Below are positions 15,238-24,366 of a DNA stretch of 64,000 nt, piece by piece (within the stretch, counting starts at the first letter, position 1; each line of letters starts with the position of its first letter). The notes below the pieces were generated by a model that searched no databases, was not told where the DNA came from, and worked only from the letters and a program-made list of their open reading frames with translations. The position numbers were made by a program, and so were the translations under genes. Origin of the DNA: Streptosporangium violaceochromogenes. Lineage in GTDB: Bacteria > Actinomycetota > Actinomycetes > Streptosporangiales > Streptosporangiaceae. The DNA is taken from contig NZ_BNBB01000014.1 of assembly GCF_014654615.1 (NCBI RefSeq), forward strand, positions 1-64,000, in the 5' to 3' direction.

Positions 15238-16707
15238 GTGGCACCGACGCTTCGCACCGTCGTACGGCGCCTGGCGCTCAGACTCGGCGCGCCGGCCGGG
15301 CGGGACGTGCTCGACCGGCCGGTCCGCTGGGTGGCGGTGAGCGAACTGGAGGACCCGACCCCCTTCCTCGAGGGCGGTGAGCTGGTCCTCACCACGGGCA
15401 TGCGCCTTGACGCCGGCAACGCCGGGCCATACGTCGACCGGCTGGTGAACAGGGGGGTCACCGGCCTTGGGTTCGGCGTCGGCCTGAGCCATGAGACGAT
15501 CCCCGCCGGGCTGGCGGAGGCGGCCCTCCGGGCGGGGCTGCCGCTGATCGAGGTGCCGCGCGACATCCCGTTCGTCGCCATCGGCAAGCTGGTCAGCGAC
15601 CTGATCGCCGCCGAGCAGTACGACGAGATCAGCCGGGCCTTCGCCGCCCAGGGCCGGCTCACGCGCGCCGCGCTCCGTCCGGAGGGGCCTTTCGCGGTGA
15701 TCGACCGCCTGGCACGTGAGCTCGGCGGCTGGGCGGTCCTGCTCGACGAGGCGGGAGCCGTACGGCATGCCGGAGGAAAGGGCGTCACCGACATCGGGCG
15801 CCTCCTGCCCGAGCTGGAACGATTGAGAAGGCCCGGGGCCGGGGGCGTGCCCGCGAGCCTGGCGCTCTCCACGCCCGGTGAGCACGTCGTGGTGCAGCCG
15901 CTCGGTGCCCGCCGCGTCAGGGGGTTCTTCGCCGTCGGGCTCGACCGGCCGTTCACGCCGGTCGCGCACACCGTGGTCAACGCGGCCGGGTCCCTGCTGA
16001 CGCTCGCCATCGAGCACGGCAGGGAACACGTGGCCGCCGAGCGCAGGATCCGCTCGGCGGTTCTCGGGTTGCTGCTGGCCGGTCAGGTGGAGGCCGGGTG
16101 CGAGACGCTGAAGCTGCTGGGGGAGGCCCTCCCGGAGGGGCCGCTGGTGGTCTTGGCCGTCGGCGGCGATCGGGAGGAGGTGCTGGAGGCGGCGGCCGAG
16201 GGGTTCGCGGCGGCCGACGGTGATCGGGTGGTGATCGTCGTCGCGGCCTCACGCGCCGAGGAGACGGCCCTGACACTCCGGGAGCACGGCCCGGTCGGGA
16301 TCGGCTCCCCGACCGGTCCCGCCGGCCTGCGCGCCGGGCTCGGGCAGGCCGACCGGGCGCTCGCCGCGGCCCGGCGCCGCGAGGAGCGGATGATCCGCTT
16401 CGCCGACCTCGCGGGCCAGGGGCTGCTCTCCCTGCTGGACTCCGCGGCGGCCGAGGCGTTCTCCTCGGCGTTGCTCGCCCCGCTCCGGGAGTACGGCTCG
16501 CGCGCCGATCTGCTGGAGTCGCTCCGCGCCTATCTGGCCTGCAACGGGCACTGGGACGCGGCGGCGCAGCGGCTCGGTGTGCACCGCCACACCCTGCGTT
16601 ACCGCATGCGCCGGGTCGCCGGGCTGCTCGAACGGGATCTGGACGACCCCGCGGTCCGCGCCGAGCTCTGGGTCGCGCTGGCGGTCTCGGAGGCGGTGGC
16701 CGGGTGA
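15238..16707 (+). CDS. PucR-family transcriptional regulator, divergent from gabT
   Basis: 489 residues from GTG 15238, with AGGAG at 15228-15232; GTG 15232 and ATG 15175 are in-frame alternatives. N-terminal PucR sensor (PTLRTVVRRLALRLGAPAG, then FLEGGELVLTTGMRLD), a middle CdaR-like region, and a C-terminal HTH (ESLRAYLACNGHWDAAAQRL, then GVHRHTLRYRMRRV). Same architecture as the PucR at 2363 but only distantly similar. The divergent layout makes it the probable GABA- or amine-responsive activator of gabT. Confidence 0.93.
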   Translation: MAPTLRTVVRRLALRLGAPAGRDVLDRPVRWVAVSELEDPTPFLEGGELVLTTGMRLDAGNAGPYVDRLVNRGVTGLGFGVGLSHETIPAGLAEAALRAGLPLIEVPRDIPFVAIGKLVSDLIAAEQYDEISRAFAAQGRLTRAALRPEGPFAVIDRLARELGGWAVLLDEAGAVRHAGGKGVTDIGRLLPELERLRRPGAGGVPASLALSTPGEHVVVQPLGARRVRGFFAVGLDRPFTPVAHTVVNAAGSLLTLAIEHGREHVAAERRIRSAVLGLLLAGQVEAGCETLKLLGEALPEGPLVVLAVGGDREEVLEAAAEGFAAADGDRVVIVVAASRAEETALTLREHGPVGIGSPTGPAGLRAGLGQADRALAAARRREERMIRFADLAGQGLLSLLDSAAAEAFSSALLAPLREYGSRADLLESLRAYLACNGHWDAAAQRLGVHRHTLRYRMRRVAGLLERDLDDPAVRAELWVALAVSEAVAG

Positions 16708-16734
16708 GGGTCCGGCGGTTCAGGGTTCGCCGGT

Positions 16735-17361
16735 TCAGGGTTTGCCGGTGAGGTAACGGGAGATGGTGGCGTGGGTGACCGCTTCGTAGGTGCCGCTGTC
16801 TCGCAGGTGGCCGGCGCGCTCCAGGCCGATGGCGCCCTGGGCGGCGGCCCAGAGGGCATCGGCGATCTTTCTGGGCTGCGTCGGAACGATGTAACCCGAT
16901 GAGATGCAGTCGGCGATCACCCGGTCGAGGATGTTGAGCGCCGCCCGCGCCAGGGTGCGGGCCCGTTCGCTCGGCATGAACCCGGGGATCGCCCTCTCGA
17001 ACATCAGGGCGTAGTAGCCGGGCTCGGACAGCGCCGCCTCCCGGTACGCCGGGCCGAGCGCGGCGAGGTGCTCAAGAGCGCCGCCCCGCGAGGGCACGGC
17101 CTCCAGGCGCCGCCGGAAGCGCTCGAAGCCCTCCAGGTAGAGGGCCTCGGCCAGGCCCTCCTTGCTGCCGAACATGGTGTAGATGACGGTCGTCGAACAC
17201 CCGGCCTCGGTGGCGATACGGCGCATCGACAGACTCTCGGGCCCGCTGGTGACCAGGAGGTGGCTGGCCACGTCGAGCAGCTTGCGGCGGAGCTCGTCCT
17301 GGCCGGCCCGCTCGCCGAGGAGGTAGGCACCCTGCAGCCCGCGCGGCGCCGGAGAGGTCAT
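16735..17361 (-). CDS. TetR/AcrR-family regulator
   Basis: 208 residues from ATG 17361; a GTG nine bases further up (17370) is the alternative but sits too close to the GGAAGG site. The N-terminal HTH includes LRRKLLDVASHLLVTSGPE and MRRIATEAGCSTTVIYTMF. The C-terminal half (AYREAALSEPGYYALMFERA) resembles the WHG/TetR_C_33 domain. It is convergent with the PucR gene and divergent from the aldehyde dehydrogenase at 17580, the most likely target. The 218-bp region between the two is AT-rich by local standards. Confidence 0.9.
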   Translation of the reverse strand: MTSPAPRGLQGAYLLGERAGQDELRRKLLDVASHLLVTSGPESLSMRRIATEAGCSTTVIYTMFGSKEGLAEALYLEGFERFRRRLEAVPSRGGALEHLAALGPAYREAALSEPGYYALMFERAIPGFMPSERARTLARAALNILDRVIADCISSGYIVPTQPRKIADALWAAAQGAIGLERAGHLRDSGTYEAVTHATISRYLTGKP

Positions 17362-17566
17362 GCGGCCCACGCCCTTCCGCTGTGAGGGAGTTGCAATCGG
17401 TGACTTAGCCAGCCCGAAGATCGTTCAAACCGTCGTCATATAAGAAATATCCATAAAGGGGTCTGTTTTCGTTACAGCTTTGGAGGGAATTATTTTTATG
17501 CGTAACGGAGCGATCGCGCAAGAGCCTTGTGCACACTGGAGTAAGCCTCCCTCCCGGCGGGTGCCC

Positions 17567-17572
17567 TAGCGT
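17567..17572 (+). promoter_or_regulatory. leaderless -10 box of the aldehyde dehydrogenase gene
   Basis: TAGCGT, 7 nt before ATG 17580; no ribosome site is present between them. Confidence 0.55.
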
Positions 17573-17579
17573 CTGAGCC

Positions 17580-19007
17580 ATGGATCCGCACCCCTTCTGG
17601 GTCGCCGGCCGCCCCGCCGCCGGAGACGCCGAGCTCACCGTGACCAACGCTTACGACGGCCGTGTCGTCGGCGTCTGCTCCGTGCCGACTCCGAGCCAGG
17701 TGGAGGAGGCCGTCGCCGCCGCGGCGGCCGTGCGCGGGCGTGCCGCCGCCCTCCCCCTGCACGTGCGCGCGGAGGCCCTCGCCCACGTCTCGCGCCGCCT
17801 GGCCGAGCGCGCCGAGGAGATCGCCCGGCTGATCACGGGCGAGAACGGCAAGCCGATCCTCTGGGCCAGGGGGGAGGTCACCCGGGCGATCTCCACCTTC
17901 CGGTTCGCGGCCGAGGAGACCCGCCGCCTCGGAGGGGAGACCATGCGGCTGGACACCGACGCCGCCTCCACCGGCCGTCTCGCCTACGTGTCCCGTGTCC
18001 CGCACGGCCCGGTCCTGGCGATCACGCCGTTCAACTTCCCGCTCAACCTGGTGGCCCACAAGGTCGCCCCCGCCATCGCCGTCGGCGCCCCGGTCGTCGT
18101 CAAGCCCGCCCCGGCCACGCCGCTGTCCTCCCTGGTGCTGGGGGAGATCCTGGCCGAGACCGGGCTGCCCGAGGGGATGTTCTCGGTGCTGCCCGTGCCC
18201 AACGACCGCGCGGCGGCCCTGGTGGAGGACCCGCGCCTGCCCGTGGTGTCCTTCACCGGCTCCGGGCCGGTCGGTTACGCGATCATGGACAGGGTCCCGC
18301 GCAAGCACGTCACCCTGGAACTCGGCGGCAACGCCGCCGCCGTCGTGCTCGCCGACGCCGATCTCGACTGGGCCGCGTCGAGGGTCGCGCTGTTCTCCAA
18401 CTACCAGGCCGGGCAGAGCTGCATCGCCGTCCAGCGGGTCATCGTCGAGGAGGCGGTGCGCGAGGACTTCCTGGCCAGGCTGATCCCGGCCGTCGAGACC
18501 CTGGTCACCGGTGATCCCTCCGACGACGCGACACAGGTCGGGCCCCTCGTCTCGGCCGAGGCCGCCGAGCGCGTCGAGAAGTGGGTCGCGGAGGCCGTCG
18601 CCGGCGGTGCCCGGCTGCTGACCGGCGGCACCCGCGACGGCGCGACCATCGCGCCGACCGTGCTCGCCGACGTCCCGCGCGAGGCCCGGATCTTCTGCGA
18701 GGAGGTCTTCGGGCCCGTGATGACCGTCCAGTCCGTCTCCGGGGTGGACGCCGCGTTCGCCGCGGTCAACGACTCCCGGTACGGTCTGCAGGCCGGGGTG
18801 TTCACCCGCGACCTGGACATCGCCTTCCGCGCGAACCGGGAGCTTGAGGTCGGCGGGGTGGTCATCGGGGACGTCCCCTCCTACCGCGCCGACCAGATGC
18901 CCTACGGCGGGGTCAAGGACTCCGGCGTCGGCCGTGAGGGGGTCCGCTCGGCCATGGCCGATCTCACCTACGAGAAGGTCATGGTTCTCACCGGGTTGTC
19001 CCTGTAG
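17580..19007 (+). CDS. NAD(P)-dependent aldehyde dehydrogenase (lactaldehyde/phosphonoacetaldehyde-type)
   Basis: 475 residues. Complete ALDH superfamily set: HGPVLAITPFNFPLNLVAHK, SFTGSGPVGYAIMD, general base Glu in LELGGNAAAVVLADADLDW, and the nucleophile Cys in NYQAGQSCIAVQRV. The QSC context and overall pattern are those of the lactaldehyde/phosphonoacetaldehyde/sulfolactaldehyde branch rather than classical succinate-semialdehyde dehydrogenase, although SSA oxidation after GabT remains possible. Probably controlled by the divergent TetR. The stop codon lies within an 18-bp direct duplication, so the last residues may have been altered by it. Confidence 0.92.
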   Translation: MDPHPFWVAGRPAAGDAELTVTNAYDGRVVGVCSVPTPSQVEEAVAAAAAVRGRAAALPLHVRAEALAHVSRRLAERAEEIARLITGENGKPILWARGEVTRAISTFRFAAEETRRLGGETMRLDTDAASTGRLAYVSRVPHGPVLAITPFNFPLNLVAHKVAPAIAVGAPVVVKPAPATPLSSLVLGEILAETGLPEGMFSVLPVPNDRAAALVEDPRLPVVSFTGSGPVGYAIMDRVPRKHVTLELGGNAAAVVLADADLDWAASRVALFSNYQAGQSCIAVQRVIVEEAVREDFLARLIPAVETLVTGDPSDDATQVGPLVSAEAAERVEKWVAEAVAGGARLLTGGTRDGATIAPTVLADVPREARIFCEEVFGPVMTVQSVSGVDAAFAAVNDSRYGLQAGVFTRDLDIAFRANRELEVGGVVIGDVPSYRADQMPYGGVKDSGVGREGVRSAMADLTYEKVMVLTGLSL

Positions 19008-19027
19008 TCCTCACCGGGCTGTCCCCG
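18987..19027. repeat. imperfect 18-bp tandem duplication spanning the ALDH stop
   Basis: 18987-19004 and 19010-19027 match at 16 of 18 positions (23-bp period). The gene ends inside the first unit's flank. Shorter imperfect repeats of CTTTCCACGCCTTCC and CCTTCCGCGGGG follow between 19100 and 19165. Confidence 0.7.
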
Positions 19028-19164
19028 CAGGGGGCGTTCCCGGAAAAGAGAAGGGAGGCGCCCGGCCCGCGTCACCGCCGCCCCGGGGTGCGGGGAAGGA
19101 CTTTCCACGCCTTCCACGGGCTTTCCACGCCTTCCGCGGGGCGGAGACCTTGCCTTCCGCGGGG

Positions 19165-20223
19165 TCAGGAGATTTGGGCCACGGCGTACAGGCGCCTGGC
19201 CGTCTCGCCGAAGGCGGGGCCGTACATCGTGCCCCGGTCGTCGCTGTATTTGAAACTGCTCACCGAGGTGATCGTGCCCCGGCCCGTGGCGGGGTCGAAG
19301 TCGCTCAGCCACGGGCCGCCGCTGGCTCCGGCGGTCATGTCGCACCGCAGCCCCCGGTCACCGTGGCCGTGCGGGTCGCCACGGAGCGGGCCCGAGCAGT
19401 AGACCAGGCGCTCACCGTCGTAGGGCGCCTCGGCGGGGAAGCCGAAGCCGTGCGCCGGGCGTGCCGACGGGGTGCCGAAGGCGATCTCCTGGGCCCCGGC
19501 GATCTCGCCGAGGTGCTTGCCGCCGCGCGGGCCGACCGCCACCATGCCCAGGTCGTGGCCGTCGTCGGCGCCGCGCGCCCACGGGCCGGCGACGAACATG
19601 CGGCGGGCGGTGAACTGCCCGTACGGCCGGCGCCCGCGGTCGTAGCCGGGTACGAAGACCCAGTTGTCCGCCCACGCGCCGGCGCCGTCCTTGACGCAGT
19701 GCCCGGCGGTGACCACCAGGTCTCTGCTCGCGCTCTTGACGGAGCTCGCCGAGCAGACGAAGTCGGCTCCGGCGAGGGTCAGGAACACCCGCCCGGTGGT
19801 GCGGGTGACCTGTCCGCCCCCGGTCCACCGGGCCCCCGCGGTCCACCGGGTGCCAAGGGCCCGGCCGTGCCGGTGGCGCACGGCCGGCGGAGACCCTCCC
19901 GGTGCCCCGGCGGCCGTGCCGGGCGAGCCGATCGGGACGGCGGCGGCCATCCGGCGCGGGGTCCAGTAGGCGAGCGCCCGGCGCCGGGTGGACGGGTCGT
20001 GGACGGCCGGGCGCTCGGCGACGTCCACCGCCCGGGGGGACGTCGCCTGCGGGGGCGTCGTCCGCGGCCCCGGGATCGTTCCGGCCCGCCGGGCGGGGGC
20101 GCCCGCCGTCCGTGCGTGTTCCGCGACCGCCGGGCCGGGGCCGGGAATGGAGGCGGGGGCGGGAACACCCGCCAGCGTGGTGACGAGCGCGGCACCCGCG
20201 AGCAGGGGGAGGCTCGAAGTCAT
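19165..20223 (-). CDS. secreted trypsin/V8-like serine protease
   Basis: 352 residues. Signal peptide at 1-25 (SSLPLLAGAALVTTLAGVPA), then a Pro/Ala/Arg-rich propeptide-like stretch to about 140 and an S1-type peptidase domain. The catalytic triad is visible: His175 in VVTAGHC, Asp224 in GHDLGMVAV and Ser301 in TAGASGGPW. GluSeP/V8-like family, extracellular. AGGAG sits 5 nt before the ATG. The sequence immediately upstream of the ribosome site belongs to the left end of a TnpB element, so the original promoter has been displaced about 1.3 kb or lost. Confidence 0.92.
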   Translation of the reverse strand: MTSSLPLLAGAALVTTLAGVPAPASIPGPGPAVAEHARTAGAPARRAGTIPGPRTTPPQATSPRAVDVAERPAVHDPSTRRRALAYWTPRRMAAAVPIGSPGTAAGAPGGSPPAVRHRHGRALGTRWTAGARWTGGGQVTRTTGRVFLTLAGADFVCSASSVKSASRDLVVTAGHCVKDGAGAWADNWVFVPGYDRGRRPYGQFTARRMFVAGPWARGADDGHDLGMVAVGPRGGKHLGEIAGAQEIAFGTPSARPAHGFGFPAEAPYDGERLVYCSGPLRGDPHGHGDRGLRCDMTAGASGGPWLSDFDPATGRGTITSVSSFKYSDDRGTMYGPAFGETARRLYAVAQIS

Positions 20224-20345
20224 CGAGACTCCTGAAGGGTGGAGACTCCGGCCTTCAGGCCGGGGAGGAAACGCGGCGCGGTGCCGCGCTGTTTATCGGA
20301 TGCCGTACTTTCCGTTAAGCTTCGAACATTCGTACGGCGTACAAG

Positions 20346-21533
20346 GTGCGGGCTCACCCCACCCCCGAACAGGCGGCCATGCTGAGCCGCACGTTCGGCT
20401 GCGTACGCGTGGTGTGGAACCGGACCCTGGCCTGGCGGCACGCCCGCTATCACGGCGAGGGCGTCAAAACGAACTTCACGCAGGCCAACGCCTACCTGAC
20501 AGCGATGAAAACCGGCGACGAGCTGGCGTGGCCGAACGAGGTGCCGTCGGTCCCGTTGCAGCAGGCCGTTCGCCACCAGCAGGTCGCCTTCACCGACTTC
20601 TTCGCCGGACGCGCCGGGTATCCGCGCTACAAGTCCCGTACCGCACGCCAAAGCGCCGAATACACCCGCTCGGCCTTCCGCTACCGCGACGGGCGCCTGT
20701 TCCTGGCGAAGACGGACGCCCCGCCGGCGTTCGTGTGGTCGTGGCCGGACATCGACCCCGCCACGATCAACCCGACCACGGTGACCGTCTCGCGCGACCC
20801 GTGCGGGCGCTGGTACGTCTCCTTCGCCGTGGATGCCGACGACCCGGAGCGGGCCCCGGCGACCGGTGCTGCGGTGGGTGTGGACGTCGGCGTGAGGGAC
20901 TTCGCCGTCACCTCCGGCGGCGAGAAGATCGCCAACCCACGCCACCTGGCCAGGCGGGAACGCAACCTGGCCCGCTGTCAGCGGCGCATGGCGCGTAAAC
21001 GGCGCGGCTCGAACAACCGGGCCAAGGCCAAGGCCGCCCGCGCGCACCGCAAGGTCCGCGCCTCCCGCACCGACTTTTTGCACCGCACCTCGGCCCGGCT
21101 GGTCCGCGACCATGACGTGATCGTGATCGAAGACCTCGCCGTGAGGAACATGGTCCGCAACCGGAGCCTGGCAAAGGCGATCTCCGACTGCGGGTGGGGC
21201 ACCTTCCGTCGCATGCTGGAGTACAAGGCGGCCAGACACGGCCGCCACCTGATCGTGATCGACCGCTGGTATCCCAGCTCGAAAACCTGCTCGGCGTGCG
21301 GGCATCTGCTCGCAGGCCTCTCGCTCAGCACTCGGACGTGGCAGTGCCCGTCCTGCGGCACCCGGCACGACCGGGACGTGAACGCCGCGAAGAACATTCT
21401 GGCGGCAGGTCTTGCCGTGTCTGCCTGTGGAGGTGACGTCAGACATTCCGGGTCCTCCCGGGTGCAGTCGCCGGTGAAACAGGAACCCCGGCGGGTGACC
21501 GCTGGAATCCCCGTCCTTCAGAGCGGGGAGTAG
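20346..21533 (+). CDS. tnpB: TnpB RNA-guided nuclease / IS605 OrfB-type protein
   Basis: 395 residues from GTG 20346. N-terminal HTH_OrfB region (RAHPTPEQAAMLSRTFGCVR), then a RuvC-like nuclease with all acidic residues: Asp in GVDVGVRDFAVTS, Glu in VIVIEDLAVRNM, and Asp in RHDRDVNAAKNI. The Zn finger is CSAC...CPSC between RuvC II and III. The domain normally begins with an AYK motif, and here this is encoded just upstream (20328-20345, codons ATT CGT ACG GCG TAC AAG) after an in-frame stop at 20316. The natural start may therefore be ATT 20328, a decayed ATG. The nuclease domains look intact. Confidence 0.9.
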   Translation: MRAHPTPEQAAMLSRTFGCVRVVWNRTLAWRHARYHGEGVKTNFTQANAYLTAMKTGDELAWPNEVPSVPLQQAVRHQQVAFTDFFAGRAGYPRYKSRTARQSAEYTRSAFRYRDGRLFLAKTDAPPAFVWSWPDIDPATINPTTVTVSRDPCGRWYVSFAVDADDPERAPATGAAVGVDVGVRDFAVTSGGEKIANPRHLARRERNLARCQRRMARKRRGSNNRAKAKAARAHRKVRASRTDFLHRTSARLVRDHDVIVIEDLAVRNMVRNRSLAKAISDCGWGTFRRMLEYKAARHGRHLIVIDRWYPSSKTCSACGHLLAGLSLSTRTWQCPSCGTRHDRDVNAAKNILAAGLAVSACGGDVRHSGSSRVQSPVKQEPRRVTAGIPVLQSGE

Positions 21534-21535
21534 TC
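21380..21535 (+). ncRNA. putative omega (reRNA) guide scaffold at the right end of the TnpB element
   Basis: TnpB guide RNAs overlap the tnpB 3' end and run through the right-end hairpin into flanking DNA. The stretch here ends with the conserved hairpin around 21509-21530; a guide would start in the flank after about 21535. Assigned by position only. Confidence 0.35.
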
Positions 21536-21781
21536 AAGAGAACCGATTGTGTACTACCGGGAGTGTTGTTGTGGATACTTTCGGTGGATCCGAGGGGTGT
21601 TTCTGGTGGTGGAGCCCGAGGGTTTCCAAGGGCGCGCGGAGGCCGGAACCTTCATTTCTTTGGCTTAAAAGTATTGGTTCAGTGAAATTCGGGCCTATAT
21701 GGAGCTTTTTGTCATATGTTTTATAGGTCGCAATTTTGCTCCTCGGTTCGACACCGCGACTCCGGCCGGGAGAATGGGACG

Positions 21782-22966
21782 GTGCAGCCAGACATCACTC
21801 GCTCCGTCGTCCTGCTCGGCTCGACCGGCTCCATCGGCACCCAGTCCCTCGACGTCGTCGCCCGCAACCCGCGCCGGTTCCGGGTCGCCGCCCTGGCCGC
21901 CGGGGGCGGCCGGATCGACCTGCTGGCCCGCCAGGCGGCCGAGTTCCGGCCCGAGGCGGTCGCGGTCGCCGACGCCTCCGCCGCACCCGCGCTGCGGGAG
22001 GCCCTGGCCGCCCGCGGGGTGGTCGCCACGGTGCTCGCCGGGCCCGAGGGGGTCGCCGAGGCCGCCGCCTGGCCGTGTGACACGGTGCTCAACGGCATCA
22101 CCGGGGCGCTGGGGCTGACCTCGACACTGGCCGCGCTGGAGGCGGGCAGGGTGCTGGCCCTGGCCAACAAGGAGTCGCTGATCGTCGGCGGGCCGCTGGT
22201 CAAGCGCCTGGCCAAGCCGGGACAGCTCGTCCCCGTCGACTCCGAGCACGCGGCGCTCGCACAGTGCCTGTGGGCGGCCGGTCCCTCGGGCGCCGACGCC
22301 TCGGCCGTGCGAAGGCTGATCGTCACCGCGAGTGGCGGCCCCTTCAGGGGCAGGGCCCGCGCCGAGCTCGCCGGAGTGACGCCCGAGCAGGCCCTGGCAC
22401 ACCCGACCTGGTCGATGGGCCCGGTGATCACGGTGAACTCCGCCACGCTCGTCAACAAGGGCCTGGAGGTCATCGAGGCCCATCTGCTCTTCGACGTCGG
22501 CTTCGACCGGATCGACGTCGTGGTCCACCCGCAGTCGATCGTCCACTCGATGGTGGAGTTCGTGGACGGCTCGGTCGTGGCCCAGGCCAGCCCGCCCGAC
22601 ATGCGGCTCCCCATCGCGCTCGCCCTCGGCTGGCCCGAACGGGTGCCCGGCGCCGCCCCGGCCGTCGACTGGACCCGCGCCGCGACCTGGACCTTCGAGC
22701 CGCTGGACGACGTGGCCTTCCCCGCCGTCGCCCTGGCCCGCCACGTCGGCTCGGCCGGGGGGACGGCCCCGGCCGTCTACAACGCCGCCAACGAGGTCTG
22801 CGTCGAGGCGTTCCTGGCGGGCCGCCTGCCGTTCCCGGGCATCGTCGACACCGTGGCCGCGGTGGTCTCCGAGCACACCGTCACCGGGGCCGACACGGTC
22901 GCGGAGGTGCTCGACGCCGACGGGTGGGCGCGTGCCAGGGCCCGCGAGCTCACGGCGAATGCCTAG
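21782..22966 (+). CDS. dxr: 1-deoxy-D-xylulose-5-phosphate reductoisomerase
   Basis: 394 residues from GTG 21782; the longer reading from 21716 is judged untranslated leader because the conserved N-terminus begins [23 protein letters not shown] fold [36 protein letters not shown] (metal Asp/Glu) and the flexible-loop TASGGPFRG mark a complete enzyme. It makes 2-C-methyl-D-erythritol 4-phosphate in the MEP isoprenoid pathway. ispG follows after 34 bp. The AT-rich interval 21541-21781 should hold its promoter. Confidence 0.96.
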   Translation: MQPDITRSVVLLGSTGSIGTQSLDVVARNPRRFRVAALAAGGGRIDLLARQAAEFRPEAVAVADASAAPALREALAARGVVATVLAGPEGVAEAAAWPCDTVLNGITGALGLTSTLAALEAGRVLALANKESLIVGGPLVKRLAKPGQLVPVDSEHAALAQCLWAAGPSGADASAVRRLIVTASGGPFRGRARAELAGVTPEQALAHPTWSMGPVITVNSATLVNKGLEVIEAHLLFDVGFDRIDVVVHPQSIVHSMVEFVDGSVVAQASPPDMRLPIALALGWPERVPGAAPAVDWTRAATWTFEPLDDVAFPAVALARHVGSAGGTAPAVYNAANEVCVEAFLAGRLPFPGIVDTVAAVVSEHTVTGADTVAEVLDADGWARARARELTANA

Positions 22967-23000
22967 ACTGGAGGGGTCGTCCACTCTTCAAGGGCTGAAA

Positions 23001-24161
23001 ATGACTTCTGTTGCTCTCGGGATCCCTTCTGTCAGAACGAAGCCGATCGCCGAGCGACGCGCGTCCCGCCAGATCATGGTCGGCTCCGTCCCGGTCGGCG
23101 GTGACGCGCCGATCAGCGTGCAGTCGATGACCACCACGGTCACCGCCGACGTCAACGCCACGCTCCAGCAGATCGCCGAGCTGACCGCCTCCGGCTGTCA
23201 GATCGTGCGTGTCGCGGTGCCCTCCCAGGACGATGCGGAGGCGCTGCCGACCATCGCCAGGAAGTCCCAGATCCCGGTGATCGCCGACATCCACTTCCAG
23301 CCGAAGTACGTCTTCGCCGCCATCGAGGCGGGGTGCGCGGCGGTCCGGGTCAACCCGGGCAACATCAAGAAGTTCGACGACAGGGTCGGTGAGATCGCCC
23401 GCGCCGCCGCCGACCACGGCGTGCCGATCCGGATCGGCGTCAACGCCGGCTCGCTCGACCCCCGGCTGCTGGAGAAGTACGGCAAGGCCACGCCGGAGGC
23501 GCTGGTGGAGTCGGCCCTGTGGGAGTGCTCGCTGTTCGAGGAGCACGGCTTCCGGGACATCAAGATCTCGGTCAAGCACAACGACCCGGTCGTCATGGTG
23601 CAGGCCTACCGCCTGCTGGCCGAGCGCTGCGACTACCCCCTGCACCTGGGGGTGACCGAGGCCGGTCCGGCGTTCCAGGGAACGATCAAGTCCGCGGTGG
23701 CCTTCGGGGCGCTGCTCGCCGAGGGGATCGGCGACACCATCCGGGTGTCGCTGTCGGCCCCCCCGGTGGAGGAGGTCAAGGTCGGCGCCGCGATCCTTGA
23801 GTCGCTGAACCTCCGCGAGCGCGGTCTGGAGATCGTCTCCTGCCCGTCGTGCGGCCGCGCCCAGGTCGACGTCTACACCCTGGCCGAGCAGGTCCAGGCC
23901 GGGCTGACCGGCCTGAAGGTCCCCTTGCGGGTGGCGGTGATGGGCTGCGTCGTCAACGGCCCCGGCGAGGCGCGCGAGGCCGACCTGGGGGTCGCCTCGG
24001 GCAACGGCAAGGGCCAGATCTTCGTCAGGGGTGAGGTCATCAAGACCGTTCCCGAGTCGCAGATCGTGGAGACCCTCATCGAGGAGGCCCTGCGGCTCGC
24101 CGAGGAGATGGGTGTGGAGGTCGGCGTGGACGACGCCGCCCCCGAGGTCGTCGTCCGCTGA
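23001..24161 (+). CDS. ispG: 4-hydroxy-3-methylbut-2-en-1-yl diphosphate synthase (flavodoxin/ferredoxin-dependent)
   Basis: 386 residues from ATG 23001 with AAGGG 6 nt upstream. TIM-barrel half: [20 protein letters not shown], then [14 protein letters not shown] and [19 protein letters not shown]. The 4Fe-4S ligands are the Cys pair in [11 protein letters not shown], the Cys in [12 protein letters not shown], and the Glu of that motif. It converts MEcPP to HMBPP in the MEP pathway. TAGACT at the end of dxr could give it an internal promoter. The rip/rseP protease gene commonly found between dxr and ispG in actinobacteria is absent. Confidence 0.96.
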   Translation: MTSVALGIPSVRTKPIAERRASRQIMVGSVPVGGDAPISVQSMTTTVTADVNATLQQIAELTASGCQIVRVAVPSQDDAEALPTIARKSQIPVIADIHFQPKYVFAAIEAGCAAVRVNPGNIKKFDDRVGEIARAAADHGVPIRIGVNAGSLDPRLLEKYGKATPEALVESALWECSLFEEHGFRDIKISVKHNDPVVMVQAYRLLAERCDYPLHLGVTEAGPAFQGTIKSAVAFGALLAEGIGDTIRVSLSAPPVEEVKVGAAILESLNLRERGLEIVSCPSCGRAQVDVYTLAEQVQAGLTGLKVPLRVAVMGCVVNGPGEAREADLGVASGNGKGQIFVRGEVIKTVPESQIVETLIEEALRLAEEMGVEVGVDDAAPEVVVR

Positions 24162-24177
24162 CGGGGTGACCGGCGGC

Positions 24178-24197
24178 GCCCCGCCGGGAAGCGGGGC
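24178..24197 (+). terminator. short GC hairpin after ispG
   Basis: GCCCCGC-CGGGAA-GCGGGGC at 24178-24197, 16 bp after the ispG stop; no U-tract. Confidence 0.45.
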
Positions 24198-24366
24198 GGC
24201 CCTCACGCGCCGGTTCCGTCCCCCGCGGACCCCGGAGACCGACGGAACGAACCCGTTACACATGGCAATCACTTGACTACAGAATGGTAAGCGTCTGGCC
24301 GTATGGCCGGTGACGATGCCGGCGCCTGGGAGAACATCGCCTCTGCCGTAGGAGTAGGGGGAGTTT

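Larger units (their letters stand above)
20230..21535 (+). mobile_element. IS200/IS605-group element with tnpB only (no tnpA)
   Basis: Bounded by the characteristic subterminal hairpins: left end CTCCGGCC-TTCA-GGCCGG at about 20245-20266, and right end CCCCG...CTTCAG...CGGGG at about 21509-21530, directly after the tnpB frame. Only tnpB is present, so it is non-autonomous for transposition unless TnpA acts in trans. Exact borders are approximate. It is inserted just upstream of the minus-strand serine protease start. Confidence 0.8.
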
